From NCBI GenBank assembly GCA_008638375.1, contig CM018040.1, positions 32,365,970-32,429,969 of the forward strand: DNA of 64,000 nucleotides, given 5' to 3'. This DNA is from Nyssa sinensis (Eukaryota > Streptophyta > Magnoliopsida > Cornales > Nyssaceae). The position numbers and the translations under genes were made by a program. A model generated the notes under the pieces. It saw only the letters and a list, made by a program, of their open reading frames with translations, made no database searches and had not been told where the DNA came from. This document shows positions 1 through 11,322 of the stretch, piece after piece (the first letter of the stretch is position 1; each line of letters starts with the position of its first letter).

Positions 1-1431
1 AATTAACTGGCCACTAATTAGATGATTTTAATCTTGTGATTTGTTGTCGAAAGAAGGAATTATAGGATGGACCTTGAATATTTCAGCATAGGTAAATATA
101 GAGATCGAAAGACTTATATGAACCTATGTAGTATTGAAAAAAATCATTGGTCTTAGTGCATTCTTGTTTTATTACTTTGCATACTCTTCTGTAAATAATG
201 AACAAGAATAGTGTCTAATTGACTGTTGAAAGAGGCTTTTGGATGATTTAGAGATTTGCTAACAAACATGAAGCATTAAATTCAATTAGTTAAATGAGTA
301 AAGCATAGTGAGGAATTAGGTGAAATCGATTTCCTAGAATACTTCTCTCCTATTAATTTGAATTTCAAACAATATCTCTCTTTTCGATTGAGTATTTTCT
401 TTGCATTAATTTTAGTTTAATTTGCAATTACAAAAATCTTAGTGAATTTTCTAAATAAAGTCGAGATTAGTTTAATTTTGGTACTTGTCAAAAGTAAGAC
501 ATCAATCCCTGAGGATGATACTCTTCTTATCATTTTACTATAAAGCTACGATACTGTGCACTTACAATTTTGCACCGATCAACAACATAATCTTAAAGCA
601 AAGTTATCACCATCCACTTTAGTCTATATATAACTGAAACTAAATATCAATCATCAATGAAGATTAACCTATTAATTTCAAGCATATATATTAACTGGAT
701 ATTCAAATGTAGACAATGTAGTCTATGTATTCCAAACATGAAACCTAAGGCAATATATCAAGGTTAAAAAAAAAACATTAGAGAAAGTAAAAAAAAATAT
801 CCCAATTTCATCTAAGGTTATTCTAACTCATCATCATTCTAATCAATATATTAAATAAAGTCTCACAACAATTGAGATTCTTAGTGAAACTCTTTACCTA
901 TTTAACTATAAATATATAAATCTGTATACACATGTATCAAAACATACATACATACAAACATGGTTAAACATACCCTTATACAGGCATTAATACCAATCCA
1001 ATCTAATGTTTTGGGTTTTCCTGAACGTATAGATATCATAGTCGTAGTACTGTAACCTTATGATTATCGAGTACTAACCTATCATACATACATAAAATCT
1101 CAGGCAACACGTAACCTACCACATAAACACTTAGGTATAGGATCCATACTAAAAATATACATATACATAAATAAGCATACAACTTATCATATAGTTAACT
1201 AGGCACACATCCAATCCTATGGATATCCAAGCTTATAGCCTATCTTATAGATAACTAAGCATATAGCCTATCTCATAAATCATCTATCCACAGTTGATCA
1301 ATCAAGCATACCACATACCCCTAGAAAATCAAGAAAATAAGCACATTGTATAATTATACATACTAAAGTAACAAGCACACACATTATTATGTAATCCAAA
1401 CCAGCCCAATTAACTTGAGGTCTAACCTCTC
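1..1431. other. AT-rich sequence, probably decayed interior of element E
   Basis: No gene or RNA can be supported here. The stretch is AT-rich with many short ATA/CATA runs and no long open frame. It lies downstream, in minus-strand sense, of the RT relic at 1432-2195, where RNase H and integrase would be expected. I see no recognisable integrase or RNase H motif, so it is either eroded pol sequence or unrelated filler. The other end of element E lies outside the window. Confidence 0.35.
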
Positions 1432-2195
1432 CTAACTCATGACAAAGTCAATCTTAGAAGGATCCACGGATGCTCCACTACCTAATACAACATGGCCTAG
1501 AAACTGTACCTCTTGAAGCCAAAACTCACACTTTGAGAACTTAGCAAACAAACGATGCTCCCTTAAAATCTGTAATACAGTCCATAAGTGAAAAGTATGC
1601 TCCTCCTCAGAAGGTGAATCAATCAGAATATCATCTGCAAAAACCACCACAAACTGATCTAAATAAGGACTAAAGATGCAATACATCAAGTCCATAAATG
1701 CCACCGGGGCATTCGTCACACCGAATAGCATAACTACAAACTCATAATGGCCATAACGAGTGCAGAAAGCTATTTTCGCCACATCCTCCTGCCTTACTCT
1801 CAACTGATGATACCCCGATCGAAGATCGATCTTTGAGAAACATCTCGAACCCCTAAGCTGATCAAACAAGTTATCTATCCTCGGTAACGGGTACTTATTC
1901 TTGATAGTAACCCGGTTCAATCTCCTATAATCCATACACAAACGTAATGTCCCATCCTTTTTCTTCGGGAACAATGCTGAAGCACCCCACGGCGAAGTAC
2001 TAAGACGACTAAAACCCTTACCCTGTAAATCAGTAAACTGCTCATTCAGCTCCCTTAACTCAGCTGGAGCCATATGGTAAGGTGGAATGAAAATAGGCAT
2101 AGTGCCTAGGATAAGCTCTATCGTGAACTCTATCTCTCGTCTCGGTGGTAGACTAGTCAAGTCATTCGAAAGACATCTGGAAACTCATCCACTAC
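1432..2195 (-). pseudogene. Ty3/gypsy reverse transcriptase relic (element E)
   Basis: Pol fragment covering the end of the protease-RT linker and most of the RT palm and fingers. Visible motifs are the linker REIEF with the downstream [10 protein letters not shown] helix, [50 protein letters not shown], the FGVTNAP block and the catalytic box, here FADDIL (usually FIDDIL or YIDDIL). The open frame ends just after the FLGHVV thumb motif. Upstream, the usual FPDVF lead-in is one frame off, a one-base loss near 2170, so the gene is dead. RNase H and integrase are not recognisable. It belongs to Ty3/gypsy by sequence. It is much more diverged than the pol of element A, so this is an older insertion. 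Confidence 0.9.
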
Positions 2196-2816
2196 TGGCA
2201 GTAATACTCTCTATGTAGTCCCACTCCCATCTCCCTCTCCCTCGACCTACTTTACCTCAACCCAGTGTTTTGAATGACATCCTATAGCAGGAACAAGCAT
2301 TATTTAGAAATTCAGCTTTTACTCATCTAATATAGTCTACATCCCATGGTATTCTCCCATAATGCTACATGATATTATGAAGGCAAACAAGCATCAATCT
2401 ATCATGTATGTAAACATATACTAAGTTACCACATACAGTCATGTCAATACACACATTACCTATATCATGCACCACACTGCATCAAATCACGTAATCATGC
2501 ATCATAGTATAGCATTAACTAACGCATAATCACAACATGTGATGCTTCAAGTATAATAACCACATAACACACAAGGTCCGATCTCATACCACTAACAATT
2601 CACACTAAGTCACACGCTCTCCTCTAGGTGCCCATGGTGTTCAATAACACCCTATCGTCACCAAGTATTTTTAAACTAGATCTCTAATACCAAACTGTCC
2701 AAGTTGTCAGAGTCTACACATTACACAATATTTACAAAAAAAAAAAAAATCAAATCATGCATCGTGGTCCTATTGTGTTCAACAACACCCCACGGTCCCT
2801 AAGTATTCGAACCTAA
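2196..2816. other. Decayed gag/leader region of element E
   Basis: Between the RT relic and the primer binding site there is no readable gag or zinc knuckle. The last 200 bp contain two diverged copies of a segment (about 2625-2700 and 2760-2830) sharing a GTGTTCAAYAACACCC core. The first copy ends in a primer-site-like CTCTAATACCA, the second in the true-looking CTCTGATACCA, so the leader next to the primer site was duplicated. Confidence 0.45.
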
Positions 2817-2828
2817 GCTCTGATACCA
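2817..2828 (-). promoter_or_regulatory. Primer binding site of element E (initiator tRNA-Met)
   Basis: The minus strand reads TGGTATCAGAGC, complementary to the 3' end of plant initiator tRNA-Met, the usual minus-strand DNA primer site of plant gypsy elements. It sits 2-3 bases inside the LTR that starts near 2831, which places the 5' LTR to the right and the interior to the left. This agrees with the minus-strand RT relic. Confidence 0.85.
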
Positions 2829-2830
2829 CG

Positions 2831-4400
2831 TTATCACTGCCCCGAATTTTCATAAACCCAGGGAGTGAGTGGAAATGAATTAAGAAAAATTAATAAAAGA
2901 TAATTAAATGGATTTAGTTGATTACCCAATAATTGTCCATGTTTCCCAAAATTAATAATGAAAATTTATTAACTAGACTCACCCAAGATGAATTCCAAAT
3001 TGTAGTCAAACACCTCCCCCAATCAATGGCCAAATAGTCTAAGTCATGTCCAAGCATGACCTCTAAGATGGCCCAAAAAATATCTTTAATGTGGCTTGAA
3101 ACAGTGGCTCAAATAGATCCCAAATATCCTAAGGCATAGACCAATAATAGGTCAAAAATTCTACCTAAGGAAGTGGCCAAATATGGCCTATGAGAGTGGC
3201 CAAACATAGCCCAATAGGGTGGCCAAACATGACCCAAAAGAGTGGCCAGACATGGCCTAAGGATTGGGAAAACATGGTCCAATAGGGTGGCCAAACATGG
3301 CCCAAAAGGATGACCAAACACGGCCCAAAAGGGTGGCCAAGGGCTGGTGTCAAGAGGTGTCAGGCTGAGCTGGGCGTGCAAAAGCGCACGCACTAGGCAC
3401 GCAGGATGACAGGCACGGCGTGGGGCCCGCGGGCGGGAGCGCAAGGCACGCGAGCTGGCTGGTCTTCTAGCCTTGGTCCAAAATCTATTTTTTTTTGGTT
3501 CACTATTCATCGCTACAGTAAACTAGTAGCTAAAATGCTACAGTGCCAGAATTTCAACCGTTGTCCAAAAATCATGGTTTTGACATTTTTATACCCACTT
3601 CAATTTATTTCATTACCAAACTTGGTGTGGGACTTTATAACACGTGAAATGACTATTTTACCATTTTTCTCCTTATTTTTTGACTTCAAATAATTTTTGG
3701 ACTAATTTACTCCTATTTTTCATTTCTTTACCTTTTTTTTTCTTCTTAAGTCATTTAATTCCCTAATAGAAAATATAGGCATGCTCTCTCGCTCCACTCA
3801 ATCTAGTTGCTATATTTTGAAAAACTTCACCATAATTTCCTTTGTTTTCTAAACGTTTTCCATCTAATATTTCTCAACACAATCCACTACTCTAAAACTA
3901 ACAACCAAACTATATCCTTTAATTCAATTAAACATTCATACATCATTTAAACATACAATCCACCATATCTACACATATACTTAAAATTTAAATGTTACCA
4001 ACTTTCATGCTCATTACAATTTTAGGGCCTTGCCCACTGTTTTCATACTATACAAGATTTCTACAAGAAAATACACACGTCTCAGGGCTTATGTCCTCAT
4101 ACATCCAAAATCTAGCCCTTAGGTCAAATATACTTCAAAAATCCATTTTTCCTCCGTGCTTCAACGACTCATCAAGTCTCATGTGCCGGGAGTCTCATCT
4201 GTAATATGTAATCTCGTATAGGGTACGCACAACGGCCTAGTATGACATAATGCTAATGTAAAGAACAAAGTTAAGGCGTGGCATGTGCAAAGTGTACATT
4301 TATAATCTATATGCCTTCCAATTCATCAATGAAATGTAATGACAATATGCATGACTCACACTTGCAACTCTATGCCCAATACATGTCTCGTTTCACGGTC
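2831..4400 (-). mobile_element. 5' LTR of element E (far boundary uncertain)
   Basis: Sequence next to the primer site begins ATCACTGCCCCGAATTTTCATAAACCC on the plus strand (given here as the first 27 bases only to locate it: 2834-2860), the usual shape of a gypsy LTR end. The segment carries the repeat array at 3165-3345 and otherwise AT-rich sequence without a gene. I cannot place the left end of this LTR: sequence looks like the next LTR (element D) from somewhere between 4200 and 4500. No target duplication could be checked. Confidence 0.45.
3165..3345. repeat. Degenerate tandem repeat, about 20-27 bp unit
   Basis: Some seven to eight imperfect copies of a unit like GTGGCCAAACATGGCCCAAA are strung together, with spacing between about 20 and 27 bases. 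The long minus-strand open frames across it are by-products of the repeat (recurring WPPYWAMFGH-like peptides), not a gene. Confidence 0.8.
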
Positions 4401-4449
4401 CTTCCCCGTTGGATTCGCGAGTACCACTTATGTAAAACCCTGACCGATT

Positions 4450-4717
4450 AAAGAATAAAAAAAAAAAAGGGACACAGAAGTAAGTAGTAAGTCCGGATGA
4501 TAAATACAATAAAACGATATATAAAAATGAATCAAATGTACATAAGAGTATGAATATATATGTACTTATATATTAAATCATATATAAAAATATATATACG
4601 GCTGCTAATTACAATATAAGTATATATATATATATATAAAGATATATACATGCATCTATATATGTATGTAAAATGAAAGATAAGTATATATGTATATATA
4701 CTATACGGCTGTCTTAT

Positions 4718-4762
<45 letters not shown>

Positions 4763-7700
4763 AGTGAGCTAAAGAACATCTTAGAAGCTTGGAGAAAGGT
4801 TTAGAAGATAAAAGAAAAATTAAGAAAGATGAAAGAGAATTAGTGTTGCATGAAATTATGCAGTTGTTCTCCATATATATATATATATAAATAAAAATAA
4901 AAACAATGAAATGATGGAGGAAGAGCGGTAGCCATGTGATGAGAGAGAAGCAGTGGCCATGCAACCGAAAGGTGTTCTCCATGCAAAAGTGGAAGCCAAC
5001 AGGTGGCAATGTCACCGCCTTCAAGGTTAGTTTAAAAGAGAAATTAGGGAAGATAGAAAGTGAGTAATGCGTAGAGGAATTTAGAGAGTGAGAGAAGGAA
5101 GCTGAGGCGCTGAGAAAGTGAAGAAATGAGGGAAATTCTGGGAAAGTTTTGAAAGGTGGAAACTCGGCTTTAAACAGGTATACTTTCGGTTGAATTATGT
5201 TCAATTATGTTTTAGATTTAAAGCATGCAAATACAGGGTCTTAATCTACATGTTTTAAGCTTTAGTTTGCAAAAATAATGAATGAAAATCGTGTAAGGTT
5301 GAGTGAGAAATTTGGGATTACAGTTGAACAAAAAAATTTGGAACTGTTAATGCAAGTCTGAAATTATTGGAACCAAACCAAGTTTGGCCTATTGGAACCT
5401 AAACTAGGCCATCCCAATGTCTTAAAAACACTAGACCGCGACCCTAAATCTCAAAGAATGAGCCCTAAAACCTGAGTTGCAGTTTTCGGTCATAAACCCA
5501 GCCCTTGTTTTAAACTCCTAAACCCGCTTTTGAGAATAGGGATTGAACCCCCATGTCATGAAGGTCACGTTGAACCAAACCCCACTAGAAATGGTGATGA
5601 AATAAGGGTTTATTATGGAGTTACAGGTTCAGGTATCAAGTCTTAGACTGAACGTTTAGGTTAGTTTTAAGGTTTCAAATGAATGCCAAAAGATTGGCCA
5701 AACCCCTAGGAATGCATATCACCCAAGAACAGAGGAAATCAGTGATTAAAAACGCATGAATTGGAAGAAATGAAACCCAGAAATTAGGGCAACAGTAACC
5801 TTAGGTGATGAAGAAGACGACGAGTCAACTGAGTCGCCCAACTCGCTCAACCTAGTCGTGTCGACTCGGACAGGTGTCAGCTTGCGGGTTAGCCACTACA
5901 TTATTGGAATGGCACCGTTTGAAGTCGTTTTGTTTCTTTTAAATACAAATTCTGGCCTGTTTGGATATGAGCACAATAAATTGAAATCAGGATTCGATTA
6001 ACCCAAAATACGGATAAGGGTCAAATTAAAAGTAACCAGGACATGTTATCCCGGTTCAGTGAGAGTAAACTGAACCGGTTGGTTCAGTAAAGGCTTGGAC
6101 CGGTTTAAGGTTTTGTCTAGTGAGCCCACTTGTTCAAACCGGAAGTTAGGAAAATTATAAATTGACCCCTGACGCTGTGAAAAATCACAGTAAGGGCCAA
6201 CAGTAATAAATTAAATATTTAATTAATAAAATTTAAATAGAAAAAATGTCTAAAATACCCCTAATTCAAAAATGGGTCAAATGAAGTCCAAATAAAATAA
6301 ACGAATAGTGTATTTTAACTATTTTGGACATTTTGAACCCAATGGTGAAATCTTTTTCTTGAGACGAGACTCCAAAAAATTAAGACGCGTTAAAGTATAA
6401 ATGACCAAATTACCCCAGTGCCCCTAACGTCAAATGGAAGTCCGAGAGGATCTAAATTGACTTTCTTCGATGTTCTGGACTTAATGGTGAGGTCCATATT
6501 ATGAAATGAAGTACGAAAAAATATGAACGAAGCTACCTTAAGAGTATAACGCCTAAAATTAAAAATTAGGATTTAATACGATTTAGGCATAAGTTAAGAG
6601 CATCAATAAGAGATATTGAAGTGATTAAGAAGTTAATAAACTCTTTATCTATTGTTCTTAGGAACTACAAAAGAAAGGGAAAGGCACATCAATAACGCCA
6701 ACCCAGAAGTATAAGGTGAGTAACCCTACATTTGAAGAAGTTTTAAATTCAAAATATGTGAAGTGTTTGAATAGCAAATTCAGTGTTTACATGATTCTTG
6801 TTTCAAGTACTTCCGTTCTTACAAATCCTATTGTGACATGCTCAGTGAAATGATTTCTATTATAGCTTCATTTTAAAATATATTCCAACATGTCTAAGTT
6901 TTAAATGTCGTACGTTGTTAAATATTTTGAATTTGCATGTTCCAAGTATTTGAAGATTCTATCATGAAGTCATGAATTTTATGTTTAGAATACTCATGAA
7001 AAGTATCTATTTGAAGAAGCTATCTGTTAAATGTATTTGAATGTAAGATAAACAGTGCATAAGCACATAGACAGGATTTTGGGTTTCTTCGAAGTTCAAC
7101 TGACCTGTCAAAATAGATATGATTTTGGGTTCTTCAGAATTCAATTGACCTGTCAAATGCCAGGTAGCAGGATCTAATCTCCCCGAGCATATGAGATATC
7201 TCCACGTAAAATAAAACGGGAATCTGGTTCGAAATGGATTCTATTAATGAAAGTGATAAGGTGTGTGTTGAAAATGGAAGCAAGTTTTACCCTTATTTTC
7301 ACCATGCATATTTACATGTTTTGAAGTTCATATATTTTATGTGAAGAAGTACAGGTTTAGCTTGAATACTTTAAATGTTTCAAAGCTAATTGTTTTAAAG
7401 GAATATATATATTCTGTATTCGAAAGTATACGAGCAATTGGCAGTGAGTATTTTTATAAACTCTCATGTGTTAAACTACTACCAATTGAAACCCAATGAA
7501 AAATGCTAGAATTACTCACAAGCTTAGTTTAGCTTACCCGAATTTTATCCGTCCCCCTTTCAGGTGACCGTCGGCAGTCTTGATTTTGGTGATAATGATG
7601 ATAAGTCTGACCGTTTGGGAGGAATGTTTAAATAGTTTCTTTGTGAAAACCTATGAACCTTTAATGGTAAATTTTGTATTAGAAGACAGTGCACAGTTAT

Positions 7701-7988
7701 GTATTATCCCTGCGGGGCAACTGAATATGTATTGTATATAAAACTTTAGAAATTTTATTATGCTCTAAATATACTATCAGATGTACCGCTTTGAAGAGCG
7801 ACAGTACCGGACGGATGTGCGAGAGATTTAAATAAGAAAATAAAACAAAAAGTTTTTACACTTCCGCAAAACACAAGACGCACCGCCGTCCGATACTATT
7901 GCTTCTGTGAGCCTTCCCTAAGGTCCTCGGGTCGAAGGGTGGCAGTCGTGATACGAGATCTGCACAAGGTGAGTTTCGGGTCATGATA
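4450..7988 (+). mobile_element. 5' LTR of element D (left edge approximate)
   Basis: The right end, GTTTCGGGTCATGATA at 7973-7988, resembles the GGGTTTCGGGTCGTGACA ends of the other LTRs and lies 3 bp before a plus-strand primer site. Inside are a CA/AT microsatellite (about 4720-4762), the recurring 'TGGACTTAATGGTGAGGTCC' module (about 6300-6540), a small exon-like block 6662-6715 between acceptor CTTAG and donor AG|GTGAGT, and a pyrimidine-CAG acceptor at 7563. By comparison with a 4.1-kb relative at 46961-51036 the left edge should lie near 4200-4500, but I cannot see it. Confidence 0.6.
6662..6715 (+). other. Putative leader exon in LTR D
   Basis: A 54-base block bounded by acceptor TTGTTCTTAG (ends 6661) and donor AAG|GTGAGT (intron starts 6716). 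In the phase used by the LTR small gene of element B it would encode a short basic tail, NYKRKGKAHQ then stop, resembling the KGKGKAPL tail of that protein. The upstream coding exon is not present in this LTR. The following intron would run to CAG at 7563 (848 bp). Confidence 0.45.
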
Positions 7989-7991
7989 GAG

Positions 7992-8003
7992 TGGTATCAG
8001 AGC
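7992..8003 (+). promoter_or_regulatory. Primer binding site of element D (initiator tRNA-Met)
   Basis: TGGTATCAGAGC, three bases after the LTR end at 7988, on the plus strand. It fixes the direction of element D: LTR to the left, interior to the right. Confidence 0.9.
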
Positions 8004-8103
8004 ACTAGGTTAACTTGAACAAACTTAGTGGCACTGGGAAAATTAGAAGTAAAACTATGAGTTAAGTAGGGTCTAGGCTACCTAAAATATTAGAAGGACG
8101 TGA

Positions 8104-8362
8104 TTTGATGTGAAAGAGGGGTATGGGACCCGCATTACATGAAGTAGATATATAAAGAACGTGATTTGATATGAAAGCGGGGTATGGGACCCGCATTACA
8201 TGAAGTAGATATGTGAAGTATATGACGTGATGTGAAGGCAGGGTATGGGACCTGCATTAGAGTTAAGTAAGTATTCGATAAGAAGGCAGGGTATAAAAAC
8301 CGCAATGACATGAAGTAAGTATTTTGAAGTACGTGATAAGAAGGCGGGGTATGGGACCCGCG
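8104..8362 (+). repeat. Leader array of about 58-bp repeats, each with a hairpin
   Basis: Five tandem copies lie between the primer site and the region where gag should be. Each centres on a dyad of the form stem-GTATGGGA-stem. Copies 2 and 5 have GCGGG/CCCGC, copy 3 has GCAGG/CCTGC (both arms changed together), and copies 1 and 4 are degenerate. The same hairpin repeats occur, on the other strand, in the leader of element B (54316-54460 and 57759-57880). The long minus-strand frame here is a repeat artefact. Confidence 0.8.
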
Positions 8363-10525
8363 GTAGAGTAAAAGGAATAGAGTCTGAAGATTAGAAGTAA
8401 ACATAGACTATAAAGGTGGATAATTGTGATTGAAAGAGGTTTAAAGCGAAAGGGAAGATTTTGAAAGTCACTAGTGTGCTATCAGGACCTCTGTACCGGT
8501 GAGGAACGACCGCCTTATCATGTAACTACGATAACTGAGAAACACATAGTGTTACCTTATCTAACCTGATCGAGGGAATTCTTAAACCATTGGAAGATAT
8601 GAATCTAGTAAGTGACATGAGAAATTAGAATTGTACGTTAGTGATTTTAAGTCATATGAGCAGTTGAGTTTAAGGGACAAAACTCTTTTAAGGGGGGAAG
8701 AATGTTTAAATAGTATGCTTAAAGGCAAAGGTTAAGAATTCTTAGGAAGAATCATATCAATGTCGAGGTTGATGACTTTTAAGTCATTAAACTGTGAATC
8801 AACCAATGAATTGGGGGAAACTATCATTTGAACAAAGGCAATGGTTAATGCTCTTTTGAAAGATATAAGAACATAGAGTTGGGATTGTGAAATCTGGGAA
8901 AGTTGGTGGATTTAACAACAAATCTATATGAGGGATGGTCTAAGGAAGACTTAATGAATAGTAACATGAGGAGTTTGAGACTCTGGATAGATTGATGACA
9001 TATCAGAAATATGAGGATTCTTGGGTGAGTCATATAGGGTAAAGACAAATAGACCTTTGGAAGGCAAATACTGGTTAAACGAGACTGTCAAATGAACATT
9101 ATGAAATATGATGATCCTAAAATGAGATTGACACATGATGAATAATCATTGGGACAAATTCAATGAATCTTGTTGGTCTGGGTGACAATATGACCCAATT
9201 GAGAGTGGTACTTTATTAAGTTAGCTGAATCTATTTCAAAAGATAAATGATTGATGACTCCGAATGACTTTTGAGGATCAATGTGATCTAACAATTAAAG
9301 AGACAAAAATTGTGGCATAGTGTCTAAAAAAACTGGTGAGGACAATGACTGTGCTAAAGTGCTACATAATTCTTTGAGATACTACAAGAACAATTAAGAT
9401 TAAGGTAGAAAGTAAGCATAACTCAATTTGTGAAACTAAGGAAGTAGAGAAATTCCATGGTAGGAAAGACTTGATATAATCTTGATAAACTTTGAAGGTC
9501 AAATGTAACGATAAAATAATGGCACGACAAATTGATGTAAACAATTCTGAAATATGATATGAAGTCACAGAATGTACAAGGAACCCCTATATGGTTGAAT
9601 AAGTTCTTGAAAGAACAAATTGTAAAAGTTGAATAACGAATGGGGAGAAAAATGTAACATATGATGAAAAATCGAACATAATGACAAGCATAAGAAGTGA
9701 GACAGTTGAACAATCTTTCTGAGCAAAATTAAGTAAAACCAAAATAATGATTATAAAATTAAAAAGTCATAAGACTTTGAGATTTGAACTGATCAAATGA
9801 TGTGAAAAATTCAACGTAAACCAAATATGATAGCACCATTAAGGATGCTTTCGAAGTAGACTGTCACATGAAGAATCAGTGACTGGGATAAAAGACTACC
9901 CTAAAATTTTCTAAGTATATGTACCATACTTTAATCTATGAAGGGTTGAGGAATCAAAACCTGTGAAAAGAGCAATCGTAAAAAGCACCAGCCTATAATG
10001 TGAAAAAAAAAAATAGAGGAACTGATTTCCTCAATCTATCTAAATCATAAAAAGATGAACACGAATTTGAAAACAAAGGCAGTAATGCCAAGGAATAATA
10101 CAAAACTAATGAAATAAAACAAAATGAAATGAAAAAAGGATTGATAAATCTTCAAGAAATGGGCATTTGATTGAGAAATCACAAATGAAAATAAATCTGA
10201 GGTCACCCGTGTATGGGAGAAATATTGTAATGCAAAGAGAATATAAGTAAACCGTCCTGGCATGAACCAAAAGATGTTTATGGAAACCAAAGGGAATATG
10301 ACGCTGAAAATACTGAAGGAAAATAGAATAATGGTCGTAAGAAAAAAAAAAAGTTCAATACACAAAAAGAAACCCTTTCGCTTGAGAATATGGCATCTGA
10401 ATACCAGAGATAAGTCCAAGAGACAGATTAAAAGGATAAATTATGAAGATGATGAAATTGGTATGAGGAGATCATAGAGTTTCTTAGATTATGGACATTC
10501 GAGTTTTGAGGACAAAACTTATTTT
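8363..10525 (+). mobile_element. Non-coding interior of element D
   Basis: About 2.1 kb between leader repeats and polypurine tract without a readable gag, protease, RT or integrase. A second polypurine-like stretch (8686-8702, TTTTAAGGGGGGAAGAA followed by TGTTT) lies in the middle, so the interior may be a composite or hold a remnant 3' end of another copy. Short frames up to 124 codons are AT-rich, hydrophobic and unlike known proteins, and I do not call them genes. Confidence 0.5.
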
Positions 10526-10537
10526 AAGGGAGTAGAA
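10522..10537 (+). promoter_or_regulatory. Polypurine tract of element D
   Basis: TTTTAAGGGAGTAGAA immediately precedes an LTR start, TGTAATACCCCGAACC, and follows GAGGACAAAACTTA. It matches the arrangement before the 3' LTRs of elements A and B. This is the plus-strand DNA primer of reverse transcription. Confidence 0.8.
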
Positions 10538-11013
10538 TGTAATACCCCGAACCAAATTATAACCAAGCAAAACATGTAGACCCGAGATGTTAGGGCTTTA
10601 CGTCATGACATTGAATAAAATAGACGATTTTGGAAACTCAATAGTTTCGAAAGTACGGATAATGTTGGGCGATGCCCGAGCAAGCCATGAACGAATACCG
10701 AAATAAAAATAACAAAATAAAATGAAAATGAAAATAAAATTTAATAATAAAATAAAAATATATACATGGAAATGAGTATGTACGTGTACATGTGAAGGTG
10801 TATAAATATACATATATATCAGTATATTTATGAAAGCATGACATAGATATATATATATAGTAAACCGTATATGTATATATGTAGGTAACCACTTGGATAG
10901 GATAGATATGTATAAATGGTGATAAGTGAGGGGGCGTGATTTAAGGATTTAGGAGATTTGAAAAAAAAAAAGGAAACTTCCATCAAAAGAAAAAGTCAAA
11001 GGGAGAGAAAAGA

Positions 11014-11052
<39 letters not shown>

Positions 11053-11140
11053 GTATATACATAATATACATATATAAAATAAAAATAATAGCTAATAAAG
11101 GGGGAGGCGGTTATGGATCTAGAAAATTAAAATAAAATAG
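10538..11140 (+). mobile_element. Truncated 3' LTR of element D
   Basis: Begins TGTAATACCCCGAAC right after the polypurine tract. Only about 0.6 kb remains, with a TA-rich part and a TG microsatellite (about 11024-11052), before sequence joins the 5' flank of the PWD fragment. The exact join is not visible; it lies somewhere between about 11100 and 11240. Purine-rich GGAGGCGG and GGGGGCGGCAG patches resemble the region near the transcription start of LTR A3 (55060-55160). Confidence 0.65.
11024..11052. repeat. TG microsatellite
   Basis: Run of about 13 TG units flanked by ATATAT, inside the truncated LTR of element D. Confidence 0.95.
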
Positions 11141-11322
11141 GGTTGGGCCTGTTAAGGGAATTGAGAAACAGCAGGAAGGAAGAGAGAAGAGGAGAAAAAG
11201 GGGGCGGCAGCTATGAGAAGCAGATCGTCGTCCCTAAGACACTAAAGCAGTTCACACAATCTCTCTATCTATCCCTCTATATATACATACCAATAACTAC
11301 ATCTATATTTGTAGACACTGCA

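Noticed and set aside
3109..3510. 133-codon minus-strand frame with repeated WPPYWAMFGH-like peptides
   Set aside because: It translates a degenerate tandem repeat and has no conserved relative.
4532..5204. Frames rich in Tyr/Ile/Cys-Val around 4.5-5.2 kb
   Set aside because: They come from AT and CA microsatellites inside an LTR.
9362..9713. Hydrophobic minus-strand frames in the interior of D
   Set aside because: AT-biased, no recognisable domain, opposite to the element's coding strand.
11143..11322. 60-residue N-terminal extension of the CBM20 frame
   Set aside because: It is low-complexity and spans LTR-like and 5'UTR-like sequence; the ATG at 11323 starts a typical transit peptide.
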